From contig DIUT01000031.1 of the NCBI GenBank assembly GCA_002423105.1, positions 1 to 28,699 of the forward strand: a stretch of DNA of 28,699 bases, given 5' to 3'. A program made the translations under genes and the position numbers. Below, one piece after another: positions 7,162-14,797 of this stretch (within the stretch, counting starts at the first letter, position 1; the number at the start of each line of letters is the position of its first letter). The notes under the pieces are model-generated. The model had not been told where the DNA came from and made no database searches. It saw nothing but the letters and a program-made list of their open reading frames with translations. This stretch comes from Geobacter sp. UBA6151 (GTDB lineage Bacteria > Desulfobacterota > Desulfuromonadia > Geobacterales > Pseudopelobacteraceae).

Positions 7162-9453
7162 TCAGGCAATTCCTGCCAGTTCCAGCCGTGTCCCCCAGCG
7201 CCGCACCAGCTCCTGCCGTATCTGTTGCCCCTCCGCCGATATCAGCCAGTCATCCGCCTCCAGCAGGGCAAAGGCGATGCTCCGGGCCTGCTCCAGAATG
7301 ACCCCGTCCCGCAGGATGGAGGCTACCCGAAAGTCCGGCATACCAGCCTGACGGGTTCCCAGAAAGTCACCAGGACCGCGAATCTCCAGGTCAGCCTCGG
7401 CAATACGAAAACCGTCAGTGGTGGCTTCCATCACCTGCAACCGCTTCTGGCCATCTTCAGACAGATTGCCCTGGGTCAGCAGGATACAACGGGATTTGTG
7501 GCTGCCCCGCCCCACTCTGCCCCGCAACTGGTGCAACTGGGAAAGGCCGAAGCGCTCGGCATGTTCGATCACCATCAATGTCGCGTTGGGCACGTCGATC
7601 CCCACTTCGATCACGGTGGTGGCAACCAGGATATCCAGCTCACGCCCCTTGAAGGAGAGCATGGCCTGCTCCTTTTCCTCCGGCTTCATCCTGCCGTGAA
7701 TCAGGCCGATGCGCAGCTCCGGAAATACATCCTGTTGCAAGTGCTCCGCCATCTGGGTTGCTGCCTTCAGGTCCGATTTCTCCGACTCTTCCACCAGGGG
7801 ATAGATCAGGTAGACCTGCCGCGCCTGCGCCACCTCCTCACGGATCAGGGCGTACACCTGGGAGCGCCGCGACTCGTAGAACAGTTTTGTTTCAATGGGG
7901 GTCCGTCCCGGCGGCAGCTCGTCAATCACCGACAGGGAAAGGTCGCCGAAGAGGGTCATGGCCAGGGTGCGCGGAATCGGGGTGGCGGTCATCACCAGGA
8001 TATCCGGATTCTGCCCTTTCTTCTTCAGCACGCCTCGCTGCACAACCCCGAAACGGTGCTGTTCATCCACGATCCCCAGCCCCAGCTTAAAAAACTCCAC
8101 CTTCTCCTGGATCACGGCATGGGTGCCGATGACGATGGCCGCCCGGCCGTCAGCCACCTGCTCCAGCGCCTCTTTCTTGGCCTTGCCCTTCATGCCGGAG
8201 GTGAGCAGGGCCACGGTGATACCCAGCTGTTCGCACCAGTGGTGGATATTGTGCCAGTGTTGCTCGGCCAGGATCTCGGTGGGGGCCATGATCGCCACCT
8301 GATAGCCGTTTTCCACGGCCACCAGCGCCGCCATCAGCGCCACCACGGTCTTGCCGCTGCCCACATCCCCCTGCACCAACCGGTGCATCGGGTGCGGCGC
8401 CATCATATCTTCCTTGATTTCGGACAGCACCCGCCGCTGGGCTGCTGTCAACTGGAACGGCAGCAGCTTTGCCAGTTCCTTGGTGTAGCGGTGGGTCACC
8501 TGAAAAGCGATCCCCTCTTCAAGGGCCACGCCCCGTTTCTTAAGGGCCAGCCCCAACTCCCAGAAGAAGAACTCGTCAAAGGCCAGTGAGCGATGGGCAG
8601 CGGTGCGCCCCTCGTTCAGATCGGCAAGGGCTGCGTCGGAGGGGGGATGGTGCACCAGCCCCAAGGCCTCCCGCAGTGGCAGATAGTCTTGGGGCAACAG
8701 CCGTTGCGGCACCACATTCTCCACATCCGGCAGAAACTGCTCCACCACCTGGGCCATCACGCGGCGCATCCCCTTCTGATGCAACCCCTCGGTCAGCGGG
8801 TAGACCGGCACAATCCGACCAAAATTAAGCTGATCGGCCGCCATCACCGTCGCAACGTCCGCCCCCTCCTCCAGCCAATCCACATCCGGGTGGTGCATCT
8901 CGCGCTGGTGGCCGAAGAAGCTGACTTCACCGCTGAAGATGCCGCTACGCCCGATCTTCCAGGTGCGCTTCATCCAGACCGCGTTGGCGTTGAACCATTT
9001 CAGGCTGATGGAGCCGCTGCTATCAATCACGATCGCCTCAAAAAAGCGACGCCCCCCTTTGGTGGTCATGGTATCGGCGGTCTGTACCGTTCCGTGAAAA
9101 ACCTGGGTTGAACCCGGTTTCAGGTTACGGATCGGCGTCAGCTCCCGGCGGTCCTCGTAGCGGTGGGGCAGACAAAACAGAGCATCCTCAACGTTTCGGA
9201 TCTCCCGCTTGGCCAGCAGTTCCGAGAGTTTGGGCCCGACCCCCTTGATAAACTGAATGCCGGTTTGCAGATTCTTGCGGGCAATGGCCTGGCGCAGCGT
9301 ATCCTTCACCGGCGGCGCAGCCACCCGGCGCAGCAGCAGGGCCCCGTCAATCAGCTCGGCACTGACGCTGTCCCCCGCTTGCAGTCCAAGCGCTTCCAGC
9401 AGTTCCGGCGGAATGATCAGACTGCCGCTATGGTCACGGTGCAGGGTTTGCAT
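7162..9453 (-). CDS. recG: ATP-dependent DNA helicase RecG with an AbrB-like N-terminus
   Basis: RecG remodels stalled replication forks and branched DNA. The OB-fold wedge region is followed by the helicase motor: Walker A GDVGSGKT (Lys about 368), APTEILAEQHW, motif II DEQHRFG, TATPIPRTL, then motifs V/VI ATTVIEVGIDVPNA and QLRGRVGRG. The length is 763 residues from ATG 9453, longer than E. coli RecG (693). The extra length includes residues 1-48, which resemble a SpoVT/AbrB swapped-hairpin domain (GSLIIPPELLEALGLQAGDSV). A helix-hairpin-helix-like GVGPKLSELL follows. A GTG at 9459 is an alternative start; the ATG has AGGTG just upstream. First gene of a leftward operon, divergent from fumC. 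Confidence 0.96.
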   Translation of the reverse strand: MQTLHRDHSGSLIIPPELLEALGLQAGDSVSAELIDGALLLRRVAAPPVKDTLRQAIARKNLQTGIQFIKGVGPKLSELLAKREIRNVEDALFCLPHRYEDRRELTPIRNLKPGSTQVFHGTVQTADTMTTKGGRRFFEAIVIDSSGSISLKWFNANAVWMKRTWKIGRSGIFSGEVSFFGHQREMHHPDVDWLEEGADVATVMAADQLNFGRIVPVYPLTEGLHQKGMRRVMAQVVEQFLPDVENVVPQRLLPQDYLPLREALGLVHHPPSDAALADLNEGRTAAHRSLAFDEFFFWELGLALKKRGVALEEGIAFQVTHRYTKELAKLLPFQLTAAQRRVLSEIKEDMMAPHPMHRLVQGDVGSGKTVVALMAALVAVENGYQVAIMAPTEILAEQHWHNIHHWCEQLGITVALLTSGMKGKAKKEALEQVADGRAAIVIGTHAVIQEKVEFFKLGLGIVDEQHRFGVVQRGVLKKKGQNPDILVMTATPIPRTLAMTLFGDLSLSVIDELPPGRTPIETKLFYESRRSQVYALIREEVAQARQVYLIYPLVEESEKSDLKAATQMAEHLQQDVFPELRIGLIHGRMKPEEKEQAMLSFKGRELDILVATTVIEVGIDVPNATLMVIEHAERFGLSQLHQLRGRVGRGSHKSRCILLTQGNLSEDGQKRLQVMEATTDGFRIAEADLEIRGPGDFLGTRQAGMPDFRVASILRDGVILEQARSIAFALLEADDWLISAEGQQIRQELVRRWGTRLELAGIA

Positions 9454-9545
9454 GGACACCTGAAAATGCTCTGGTAAGATATTGATGCATGTACCAGGAA
9501 TTTATACAACAGAACGGCATGAATGTCACCGGCGAGGAGAAGGCC

Positions 9546-10946
9546 ATGAAAACCACCCGCACTGAAACCGATTCCATGGGAGGCATCGAGGTTGCAACGG
9601 ACCGCTACTGGGGCGCCCAGACCCAGCGTTCCATCCATCACTTTCCCATCGGGGTGGACCGCTTTTGCTGGCAGCGTCCGATAATCCGTGCCCTGGGGCT
9701 GCTCAAGAAAGGAGCTGCTCAGGCCAACGCCGAACTGGGTGAACTGTTACAGGAGCTGGCCCGGCTGATCGAACAGGCCGCTACCGAGGTGATCGACGGC
9801 AAACTGGATGCCCATTTTCCGCTGGTGGTGTTCCAGACCGGCTCCGGCACCCAGTCCAACATGAACGCCAACGAGGTGATTGCCAACCGGGCCATCGAGC
9901 TGGCCGGAGGAATGATCGGCTCTAAGCAGCCGGTGCATCCCAATGACCATGTCAACCGCGGCCAATCCTCCAACGACACCTTTCCCACTGCCATGCATAT
10001 CGCCGTGGTGGAACAGATTCACGATCATCTGCTGCCAGCGTTGGAGATCCTGCACAGCACCCTGTCGGACAAGGCCAACGCCTACCGGGAGCTGGTCAAA
10101 ACCGGCCGCACCCATCTGCAGGACGCCACCCCCATCACCCTGGGTCAGGAGTTCAGCGGCTGGGCCGCGCAGTTGCAGTTCAGCATGGAAGCAGTCAGGG
10201 CTGCCCTACCCGGCCTCTACGATCTGGCCATCGGCGGCACCGCTGTAGGCACCGGCCTGAACGCCCATCCCGGTTTTGGTGATCTGGCTGCGGCAAAGAT
10301 CGCTGAACTGACCGGCCACCCGTTCCGCAGTGCGGACAACAAGTTCTTCGCCCTTTCCGCCCACGACGCCCTGGTCCAGACCTCGGCGGCCCTGCGCACC
10401 CTGGCAGGGGGCCTGATGAAATTGGCCAACGACGTGCGCTGGTTGGCCAGCGGCCCCCGCTGCGGCATCGGCGAGCTGATCATCCCGGAAAACGAGCCCG
10501 GCTCCTCCATCATGCCGGGCAAGGTCAACCCAACCCAGTGCGAGGCGCTGACCATGGTCTGCGTGCAGATCTTCGGCAATGATGCAGCCGTGGCCTTTGC
10601 CGGCAGTCAGGGCAATTTTCAGTTGAACGTCTACAAGCCGGTCATGGTGCACAACGTGCTGGAAAGCATCCAGTTGCTGGGGGATGCAGCTCTGGCCTTC
10701 AACGAACATTGCGCAACGGGGATTGAGCCGGATGAGGCAAAGATAGCCGAACACCTGGCCAACAACCTGATGCTGGTCACCGCCATGACCAGCCATATCG
10801 GATACGACGCGGCGGCCAAAATAGCCAAGACCGCCCAGCATCAGGGCCTGATCCTGCGGCAGGCGGCACTGGATTCCGGGCTGGTTACGACTGAACAGTA
10901 TGATCAGTGGATTGTTCCGCTGAAGATGACGCGCAATGACGGCTGA
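9546..10946 (+). CDS. fumC: Class II fumarate hydratase
   Basis: Converts fumarate to L-malate in the TCA cycle without an iron-sulfur cluster. At 466 residues it matches E. coli FumC (467). Visible blocks: GSGTQSNMNANEV, NDTFPTAMH, TGRTHLQDATPITLGQEF, and the superfamily signature GSSIMPGKVNPTQCEA starting at residue 319. The start at 9546 is chosen over an upstream in-frame ATG at 9489 because AGGAGA lies six bases before it and the protein then begins like other FumC proteins. Upstream, TTGATG (9482) with TACAAC 17 bases on could be a promoter, which would also exclude the 9489 start. It diverges from recG and is followed 60 bases later by the accessory block, with no terminator seen between. 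Confidence 0.96.
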   Translation: MKTTRTETDSMGGIEVATDRYWGAQTQRSIHHFPIGVDRFCWQRPIIRALGLLKKGAAQANAELGELLQELARLIEQAATEVIDGKLDAHFPLVVFQTGSGTQSNMNANEVIANRAIELAGGMIGSKQPVHPNDHVNRGQSSNDTFPTAMHIAVVEQIHDHLLPALEILHSTLSDKANAYRELVKTGRTHLQDATPITLGQEFSGWAAQLQFSMEAVRAALPGLYDLAIGGTAVGTGLNAHPGFGDLAAAKIAELTGHPFRSADNKFFALSAHDALVQTSAALRTLAGGLMKLANDVRWLASGPRCGIGELIIPENEPGSSIMPGKVNPTQCEALTMVCVQIFGNDAAVAFAGSQGNFQLNVYKPVMVHNVLESIQLLGDAALAFNEHCATGIEPDEAKIAEHLANNLMLVTAMTSHIGYDAAAKIAKTAQHQGLILRQAALDSGLVTTEQYDQWIVPLKMTRNDG

Positions 10947-10960
10947 GCTGTAAGCCGACT

Positions 10961-10990
10961 GTATAAACGGCCTTGGCATACGGTTTGTAC
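10961..10990. promoter_or_regulatory. Possible operator ahead of the accessory operon
   Basis: An imperfect inverted repeat, GTATAAACG (10961-10969) against GGTTTGTAC (10982-10990), matches at seven of nine positions. It ends 16 bases before the ATG of the zinc-finger/HTH gene. The position suits autoregulation by that protein. Weak evidence. Confidence 0.3.
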
Positions 10991-11006
10991 TTCGAGGATT
11001 TCGACA

Positions 11007-11894
11007 ATGATCTGCACAAATTGTTTTGCATCTGAATACACGACCGCAACCACCGAACTTACAGTAACTATCTGCGGCGAGGACCACATCCTTACTAACC
11101 TTGCATGTGAGAGATGCCCGGCGTGCGGCGACATTATCTTTACCCACGCCCAAAGTTTGGAAATCGACAAGAAACGGATTTCGTTGGAGTTCGGCATTAA
11201 ACCGCTCCTGACGCCGGAGCAGTTAAAAACCTTGCGGCGCGTATTACATATGACGCTGGATGATATCTGCGACTTGTTGCATATCGGTCGCAACACTTAC
11301 GGTCGCTGGGAGCGTGGCGAAGTGGCAATTACCCCTTCCATGAACCTGTTGGTTCACAACCTGATCGAAAAAGTGCCGGATGCCCGAATCAACCTGCTTC
11401 CTGGAGACCGGGCCGCTGCCATCCAAAAGGCCAACACATCCTTGCTGGAACAATACATATCCTTTGGCGAGTACATACGGGAGGTTATCTTTATTACCAA
11501 ACTTCTGCCGGACGTGGTCTGTGACTCATTGAAGATAGAGCCCGCAGACCTGACTAAAATTGAAAATAACGACTTTGCACCGGAAACGATTTCGCCGGAA
11601 GTTACTGCCCGCATTGTCCAGTTTTTCAGTCTGAACCTCGACAACTTGAAACGGCTTCTGAATGCCACACTTACGGTGTTTAACATGAAGAGTTCGGCAA
11701 ACATGGTGCATGCCCGCTCTACCAGCTACGACGCCAAGGGCGCAGCTATCCAGGCAAGCACAGTTAACAAGGTCCTCGAAAAACTTGCACAGAAAAAGGG
11801 TACAACATCAGATCGCAAATTGGTGAGCGACGAGTATCTTGAAAAGGTGAAGGCGGCCCTTGGGGATGTTAATAAGGTAGGAGGCGCTGCATGA
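11007..11894 (+). CDS. MqsA-like zinc-finger and HTH regulator/antitoxin-like protein
   Basis: 295 residues. The N-terminus is a YgiT/MqsA-type zinc site with C3-x2-C6 and C37-x2-C40. A DNA-binding HTH of the XRE type follows at about residues 70-125 (LTPEQLKTLRRVLHMTLDDICDLLHIGRNTYGRWERGE). The rest, about 165 residues, is a longer C-terminal part than in MqsA and includes a possible second HTH-like stretch near residues 160-195. It is probably the DNA-binding regulator or antitoxin of the genes that follow. The next gene starts inside its stop codon (ATGA), showing translational coupling. GAGG lies nine bases before the ATG. MqsR, the usual partner, is not present. Confidence 0.8.
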   Translation: MICTNCFASEYTTATTELTVTICGEDHILTNLACERCPACGDIIFTHAQSLEIDKKRISLEFGIKPLLTPEQLKTLRRVLHMTLDDICDLLHIGRNTYGRWERGEVAITPSMNLLVHNLIEKVPDARINLLPGDRAAAIQKANTSLLEQYISFGEYIREVIFITKLLPDVVCDSLKIEPADLTKIENNDFAPETISPEVTARIVQFFSLNLDNLKRLLNATLTVFNMKSSANMVHARSTSYDAKGAAIQASTVNKVLEKLAQKKGTTSDRKLVSDEYLEKVKAALGDVNKVGGAA

Positions 11895-12178
11895 TTCCGG
11901 CAGACTATGCATTGGCGCGCAATACGGCTCGAAAAGTTTTGAGGAAATACAGCATTGTCAATGTTCCCACGGATCTCAAGAAAATCTGCGAAGGAGAAGG
12001 ACTGGAATATATAGAGCTCGATGATTCTGAAGAACTTGATGGAATGCTCATGGAACTGGAAGACGGGACAAGGGTCGCCGCCAGCATTCACAAATACAAC
12101 CTGCATGTCGATGGCAAGGGGGGCGCACGATACAATGTTCCCGATCTGAGGGAGAGGCTTGAGCAACATGGGCAATGA
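11891..12178 (+). CDS. Short ImmA/IrrE-like protein lacking the HExxH protease motif
   Basis: 95 residues. The first 65 resemble the N-terminal part of ImmA/IrrE metallopeptidases: an Ala/Arg helix, then LRKYSIVNVPTDLKKICEGEGLEYIEL, then a sheet segment with GMLMELEDGTRVAASIHKYN. Where that family continues with an RFTxAHELGH helix, this protein has RYNVPDLRERLEQHGQ and stops, so no zinc-binding HExxH is present. It could be a non-proteolytic ImmA derivative, a decayed copy, or only superficially similar. A strong AGGAGG lies six bases before the ATG. It overlaps the preceding gene by four bases and the following one by eleven, so it is made together with both. Other reading frames here do not restore the motif. 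Confidence 0.6.
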   Translation: MIPADYALARNTARKVLRKYSIVNVPTDLKKICEGEGLEYIELDDSEELDGMLMELEDGTRVAASIHKYNLHVDGKGGARYNVPDLRERLEQHGQ

Positions 12179-12629
12179 ATTGGAGCTGCAGAAGCAGAAA
12201 GAAGCGCTTGCACAATCTTATAAACGAAAGGTGGACAGTGTCCGCTCCAGGACCCGTGGCAGGTTAGGTGAAGTCATGGCTGCAAGTATCTTCCCTCGTG
12301 AAATTCGCGATGGGGTCTTGTACGACAATGCAGTATTTGAGACTCCATGGGGCAGCCGAAGAGTGGATAACTTCATGGAGAAGACACGACAGGCGGTTGA
12401 ATCGAAGTTTACACGGGTTGTTGCCTCGCGGCGTATCAGGGAGCAAATAGCAAAGGACAGATATCTGCTGGATCAGGGCGTATTCTCCGAAGTTGTGTGG
12501 GTGCTTTTTTACGGCGGCTCCAAAAAGCTTCTGGCGTTGCTGCAGGAAAATAACATTCGGGTTGTCGGAAGTTGGGATGAACTGATGTACGATATTACGG
12601 GAAAAGTAATTTTACACAGAAAGGAGTGA
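12168..12629 (+). CDS. PD-(D/E)xK nuclease-like protein
   Basis: 153 residues. It shows the order of conserved residues of a restriction-endonuclease-like fold: Glu35 in a helix (GRLGE), Asp67 in RRVDNF, Glu78-x-Lys80 in VESKFTRV, and Gln93 in RIREQIAKDRYLL. The last part resembles the Tox-REase group of polymorphic-toxin nucleases. The N-terminal 30 residues are charged and probably helical. It may cut DNA, as a toxin or as the effector of a defence system; the family match is inferred from motifs only. ATG 12168 is used; a TTG at 12159 is also possible. It overlaps the ImmA-like gene and is followed within eight bases by the KTSC-like gene. Confidence 0.65.
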   Translation: MGNELELQKQKEALAQSYKRKVDSVRSRTRGRLGEVMAASIFPREIRDGVLYDNAVFETPWGSRRVDNFMEKTRQAVESKFTRVVASRRIREQIAKDRYLLDQGVFSEVVWVLFYGGSKKLLALLQENNIRVVGSWDELMYDITGKVILHRKE

Positions 12630-12636
12630 ATTGTTT

Positions 12637-12864
12637 ATGGAACGTTATCAAGATTTGAGTGGGGATTCAGGTGTTTATGCATTCGAAATTGGCGATGATT
12701 CAATTACGGTTGAATTCAAAGGTGGAGCTACTTATTTGTATAATTATGCAAGTACGGGACGAGAATATACTGAAAAAATGAAAGTATTAGCATTAAGCGG
12801 TGATGGATTAAACAGTTATATTAACAAATATGTAAAAAATATGTATGCGAGTAAGTTAAGGTAG
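12637..12864 (+). CDS. Small KTSC-like protein
   Basis: 75 residues. The pattern ITVEFKGGATYLYNYAS followed by a helix and a C-terminal YINKYVKNMY resembles the KTSC domain, a small fold often found alone in phage and defence regions or at the end of lysyl-tRNA-synthetase-like proteins. AAGGAG ends ten bases before the ATG. Base composition changes sharply to AT-rich here and the codons are unlike those of the upstream genes. The stop is followed by about 100 AT-rich bases, so it may end the first transcript of the block. Function unknown. Confidence 0.65.
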   Translation: MERYQDLSGDSGVYAFEIGDDSITVEFKGGATYLYNYASTGREYTEKMKVLALSGDGLNSYINKYVKNMYASKLR

Positions 12865-12968
12865 CTATATTATATTTTGATTTAATTTACTAGACAGTTG
12901 TTTAATCTAAAAAATTAATAACTGGTTTATTTTTATTGTAGAACTATTATGCAAGGAGAATAAAAAAT

Positions 12969-14756
12969 ATGCCAAGCAAAGTAAAGGTAGATAATGAACC
13001 GCCTGAAATAACACCAGAATCTAGCAAGCGGCCAAGACTTGTTCGCCTTATTATTAAAAATTTTAGGTGTATAGGCTCCAAACCAGTCTCTATCGATCTT
13101 GATGACATTGTTGTATTGGTCGGCCCAAACAACTCTGGTAAGAGCTCAGTGCTGAAAGCTTATGAACTGATAATGTCAGAAGGATCAAAGCTTGGTGAAT
13201 TAACTTTAGAGGATTTTCCAGGTGGCAAGGTTGATTCTAATGCTTTGCCAGAAATAGAACTACACACGATAGTTTATGATAATAGCCCTGGGCCTGAGTG
13301 GATGGAGCAGACATGCGAGGGGGAAAATCTCGTCAAAGAACGTTGGATATGGACGCAGCCTGGTCCACCTACTCGCCGCGGATATAATGTCTTGAAAGGT
13401 ACTTGGGCTACTGATGGCGATAAGGAAAAGGTCCCATGGGGAGCGGCAGGGGTTGCGAACGCACGTAGGCCACAACCTCACAGAATCGATGCGTTTGAAT
13501 CACCAGAAAAACAAGCAAAGGCCATTGTCGATCTGTTGATGACGGCAATTAAAGAGCGTGTTAAGGCGCATGAAACCGAATCAAAAGACAACAATGAAAC
13601 AGATTATGCTAAATTGTTGTCAAGTATCGCCCAACTCCAGAAAAAGATTGTTGAAGAAAGCCAGGAGCAGATTGAGACCATTCAAGACTCTCTGTCTTCG
13701 GCGATAGAGCGTGTTTTCCCCAATCATCGGGTCGTTTTTGATGCAAAACCGGAGGACGACACTGACAAAGCTTTAAATCTATTTAAAACTGATCCTCAAT
13801 TATTGATGGGACCAAAGGATGGGTATCTCAGTTCCATTGACAGGCAAGGCAGCGGGGCACGTCGTACTTTATTATGGTCAGCTTTGCAATTGCTCGCAGA
13901 ATCAGGGGCTAAGAAAAAGAAAGATTCAGAGAGGCCACACGTTTTACTCCTTGATGAACCAGAAATGTGCCTGCATCCTAATGCTATTAGAGAGTCATGC
14001 TCTCTTCTTTACGGGCTCCCTGAAACGATTAATAATTGGCAGGTGATGGTCACAACCCATTCGCCCTGTTTTGTTGATTTCTCGCGTGATCATACAACAA
14101 TTGTACGCGTTGAGCGTTCACTCTCAGGGCAAGTGTCAGGTACTACTATTTTCAGACCTGAAAAAGCCAAATTTACAGATGACGACAAGCGTGAATTGAA
14201 AATGCTTAACCATTGTGATCCGTATGTTGCTGAATTCTTTTTTGGTGGCAGAACCATTGTGGTCGAAGGCGATACCGAATATACAGCATTCAAGACCCTG
14301 GCTTCTTTAGTGCCAGATAAATTCAGGGATATACATATCGTTCGAGCACGCGGAAAAGCTACAATTGTGTCATTGGCCAAAGTACTCAATCAGTTCGGAA
14401 CAGCCTATGCCATTTTACATGATAGTGATCGGCCAAAGTACATAGGGAAGGATGGGAAAGAAAAGGGAAATCCCGCATGGGTACACAATAAAACTATTAT
14501 GGACACTGCTTCTGAATCAATTTCAAATGTACGTGTTGTGGCATCTGTTCCCAATTTTGAAGAGGCCTATTTGGAAAAAGAATGCATTCAAGAAAAGCCA
14601 TATAATGCGCTCACTAGAATCAAATCTGACAATGGAGTAAAAGCTACCATTGAACAGTTACTTGATTCCTTGTTGGATGATACAAAACCTTTACCATCTC
14701 AGGCGGTTGCGTGGAAGACAGAGGAAGAACTTAAGGCTGCAGTTGATGGTAAATGA
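12969..14756 (+). CDS. OLD-family ATPase/TOPRIM nuclease
   Basis: 595 residues, an ABC-type ATPase joined to a TOPRIM nuclease, as in OLD proteins and GajA of Gabija. Visible motifs: the N-terminal LIIKNFRCIGS strand, Walker A GPNNSGKSS (residues 52-60), a charged helical middle with a coiled-coil look (about 185-235), a signature-like region SSIDRQGSGARR, Walker B LLLDEPEMCLHP (Asp329, Glu330) and a D-loop/H-loop TTHSPCFVDFS. In the TOPRIM part, Glu433 (VVEGDTEY) and the Asp485-x-Asp487 pair (LHDSDRP) are in place, so the nuclease looks active. GajB, a UvrD-like helicase, is not next to it. AAGGAGA precedes the ATG. AT-rich codon use differs from the sbcDC genes that follow. Confidence 0.9.
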   Translation: MPSKVKVDNEPPEITPESSKRPRLVRLIIKNFRCIGSKPVSIDLDDIVVLVGPNNSGKSSVLKAYELIMSEGSKLGELTLEDFPGGKVDSNALPEIELHTIVYDNSPGPEWMEQTCEGENLVKERWIWTQPGPPTRRGYNVLKGTWATDGDKEKVPWGAAGVANARRPQPHRIDAFESPEKQAKAIVDLLMTAIKERVKAHETESKDNNETDYAKLLSSIAQLQKKIVEESQEQIETIQDSLSSAIERVFPNHRVVFDAKPEDDTDKALNLFKTDPQLLMGPKDGYLSSIDRQGSGARRTLLWSALQLLAESGAKKKKDSERPHVLLLDEPEMCLHPNAIRESCSLLYGLPETINNWQVMVTTHSPCFVDFSRDHTTIVRVERSLSGQVSGTTIFRPEKAKFTDDDKRELKMLNHCDPYVAEFFFGGRTIVVEGDTEYTAFKTLASLVPDKFRDIHIVRARGKATIVSLAKVLNQFGTAYAILHDSDRPKYIGKDGKEKGNPAWVHNKTIMDTASESISNVRVVASVPNFEEAYLEKECIQEKPYNALTRIKSDNGVKATIEQLLDSLLDDTKPLPSQAVAWKTEEELKAAVDGK

Positions 14757-14797
14757 GAATAACACTCACAAGTTTTGATAACATAAAGGTCTTTTTG

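Noticed and set aside
7117..8589. 490-codon rightward frame
   Set aside because: It is antisense to recG, rich in His/Gln/Arg, has no family motifs, and mirrors the GC-rich codons of a certain gene.
9489..9545. Upstream extension of fumC by 19 residues
   Set aside because: The extra residues are not fumarase-like and the better ribosome binding site belongs to the ATG at 9546.
10206..11153. 315-codon leftward frame across the fumC end and the next gene
   Set aside because: Antisense to two well-supported genes and without recognisable motifs.
11007..11894. Naming the gene mqsA
   Set aside because: The zinc finger and HTH fit, but the protein is over twice the length of MqsA and no MqsR gene is adjacent.
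12969..14756. Calling the locus a Gabija system
   Set aside because: GajA-like features are present, but no GajB UvrD-type helicase follows; SbcDC does.
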